Of a DNA stretch of 5,673 nucleotides, positions 5,525-5,673 are shown piece by piece. The first letter of the stretch is position 1. Each line of letters starts with the position of its first letter. The stretch comes from Candidatus Kuenenia stuttgartensis (GTDB taxonomy: Bacteria > Planctomycetota > Planctomycetia > Isosphaerales > Isosphaeraceae). The stretch is from NCBI GenBank assembly GCA_945872325.1, contig CAMBZY010000233.1:1-5673 (forward strand), read 5' to 3'. The position numbers were made by a program, and so were the translations under genes. The notes under the pieces are model-generated. The model ran no database searches and was not told the DNA's origin. It saw nothing but the letters and a program-made list of their open reading frames with translations.

Positions 5525-5673
5525 AATGGTCTGATATACCGCGGAATCCAACGGATCGAATGCTCCGCCAGTTTGGTGGGCTCTGCTTCCTGTTCTTTGG
5601 CGGGCTGGCGGTTTATGGGGCGGTTGCGAAGGGGAATTTCACAGGCCCTGTATGTCTGGGGGTGGCAGCGATT
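5521..5673 (+). CDS. sxtJ: SxtJ-family membrane protein, N-terminal part (3' truncated by window edge)
   Basis: The first 51 codons are visible and the frame is open at the right edge. The protein begins MKWSDIPRNP, then TDRMLRQFGG, and runs into a hydrophobic stretch LCFLFFGGLAVYGAVA (21-36) and a second one starting near TGPVCLGVAAI (41-51). A short polar start with an RQFGG-like motif followed by two close membrane helices is what I recall of SxtJ proteins. These are small integral membrane proteins named after the saxitoxin cluster, with no established biochemical role. They recur next to carbamoyltransferases, and the pairing here strengthens the call. By family pattern, an SxtK/DUF5989 small membrane protein and an SGNH/GDSL hydrolase may follow to the right. 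The inner membrane location is inferred from hydrophobicity. Confidence 0.78.
   Translation, partial: MKWSDIPRNPTDRMLRQFGGLCFLFFGGLAVYGAVAKGNFTGPVCLGVAAI

Noticed and set aside
3580..5673. Saxitoxin or other toxin biosynthesis
   Set aside because: Only the sxtI-sxtJ-like pair is present. No polyketide synthase, amidinotransferase, hydroxylase or other toxin gene is visible, and this pair is widespread outside toxin clusters to my knowledge.

Overview
The window carries part of a bacterial cell-surface sugar or exopolysaccharide-type biosynthesis locus. It also contains a conserved carbamoyltransferase plus SxtJ gene pair. The organism cannot be fixed from the sequence alone. The mid-range GC content by eye, the style of the FAD oxidoreductase, and the carbamoyltransferase/SxtJ pair with the start MKWSDIP all resemble what I recall from Planctomycetota. 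That is an inference with moderate to low confidence, and other environmental Gram-negative-type bacteria are possible.

Layout: (1) 1-578 (+) is the C-terminal part of a class I SAM-dependent methyltransferase, cut by the left edge. (2) 594-2183 (-) is a complete FAD/NAD(P)-binding oxidoreductase of the UDP-galactopyranose-mutase-like / protoporphyrinogen-oxidase-like group, convergent with the methyltransferase across only 15 bases. (3) 2184-2600 is a 417-base divergent intergenic region. It holds a hairpin, a short direct repeat, a strong orphan Shine-Dalgarno-like sequence and a doubtful small ORF that overlaps the next start codon. (4) 2601-3512 (+) is rmlA, glucose-1-phosphate thymidylyltransferase. 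(5) 3580-5451 (+) is a complete NodU/CmcH/TobZ-family carbamoyltransferase. (6) 5453-5524 (+) is a possible 23-codon mini-ORF. (7) 5521-5673 (+) is the N-terminal 51 codons of an SxtJ-family membrane protein, cut by the right edge.

How the genes may work together (inference): RmlA supplies dTDP-glucose, the entry point to dTDP-deoxysugars. The oxidoreductase and methyltransferase would modify a sugar or lipid-linked intermediate. The carbamoyltransferase would place a carbamoyl group on a hydroxyl of the glycan or another small product, with the SxtJ membrane protein as its conserved neighbour. The rightward genes rmlA, carbamoyltransferase and sxtJ are close enough (67- and 69-base gaps) to be one transcription unit.

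The part with the most unknown biology is the carbamoyltransferase-SxtJ pair. It corresponds to sxtI-sxtJ of the cyanobacterial saxitoxin cluster, where the role of SxtJ is not established. Here it sits in a sugar-metabolism setting with no visible toxin genes. No insertion sequence, CRISPR array, tRNA or rRNA was seen.
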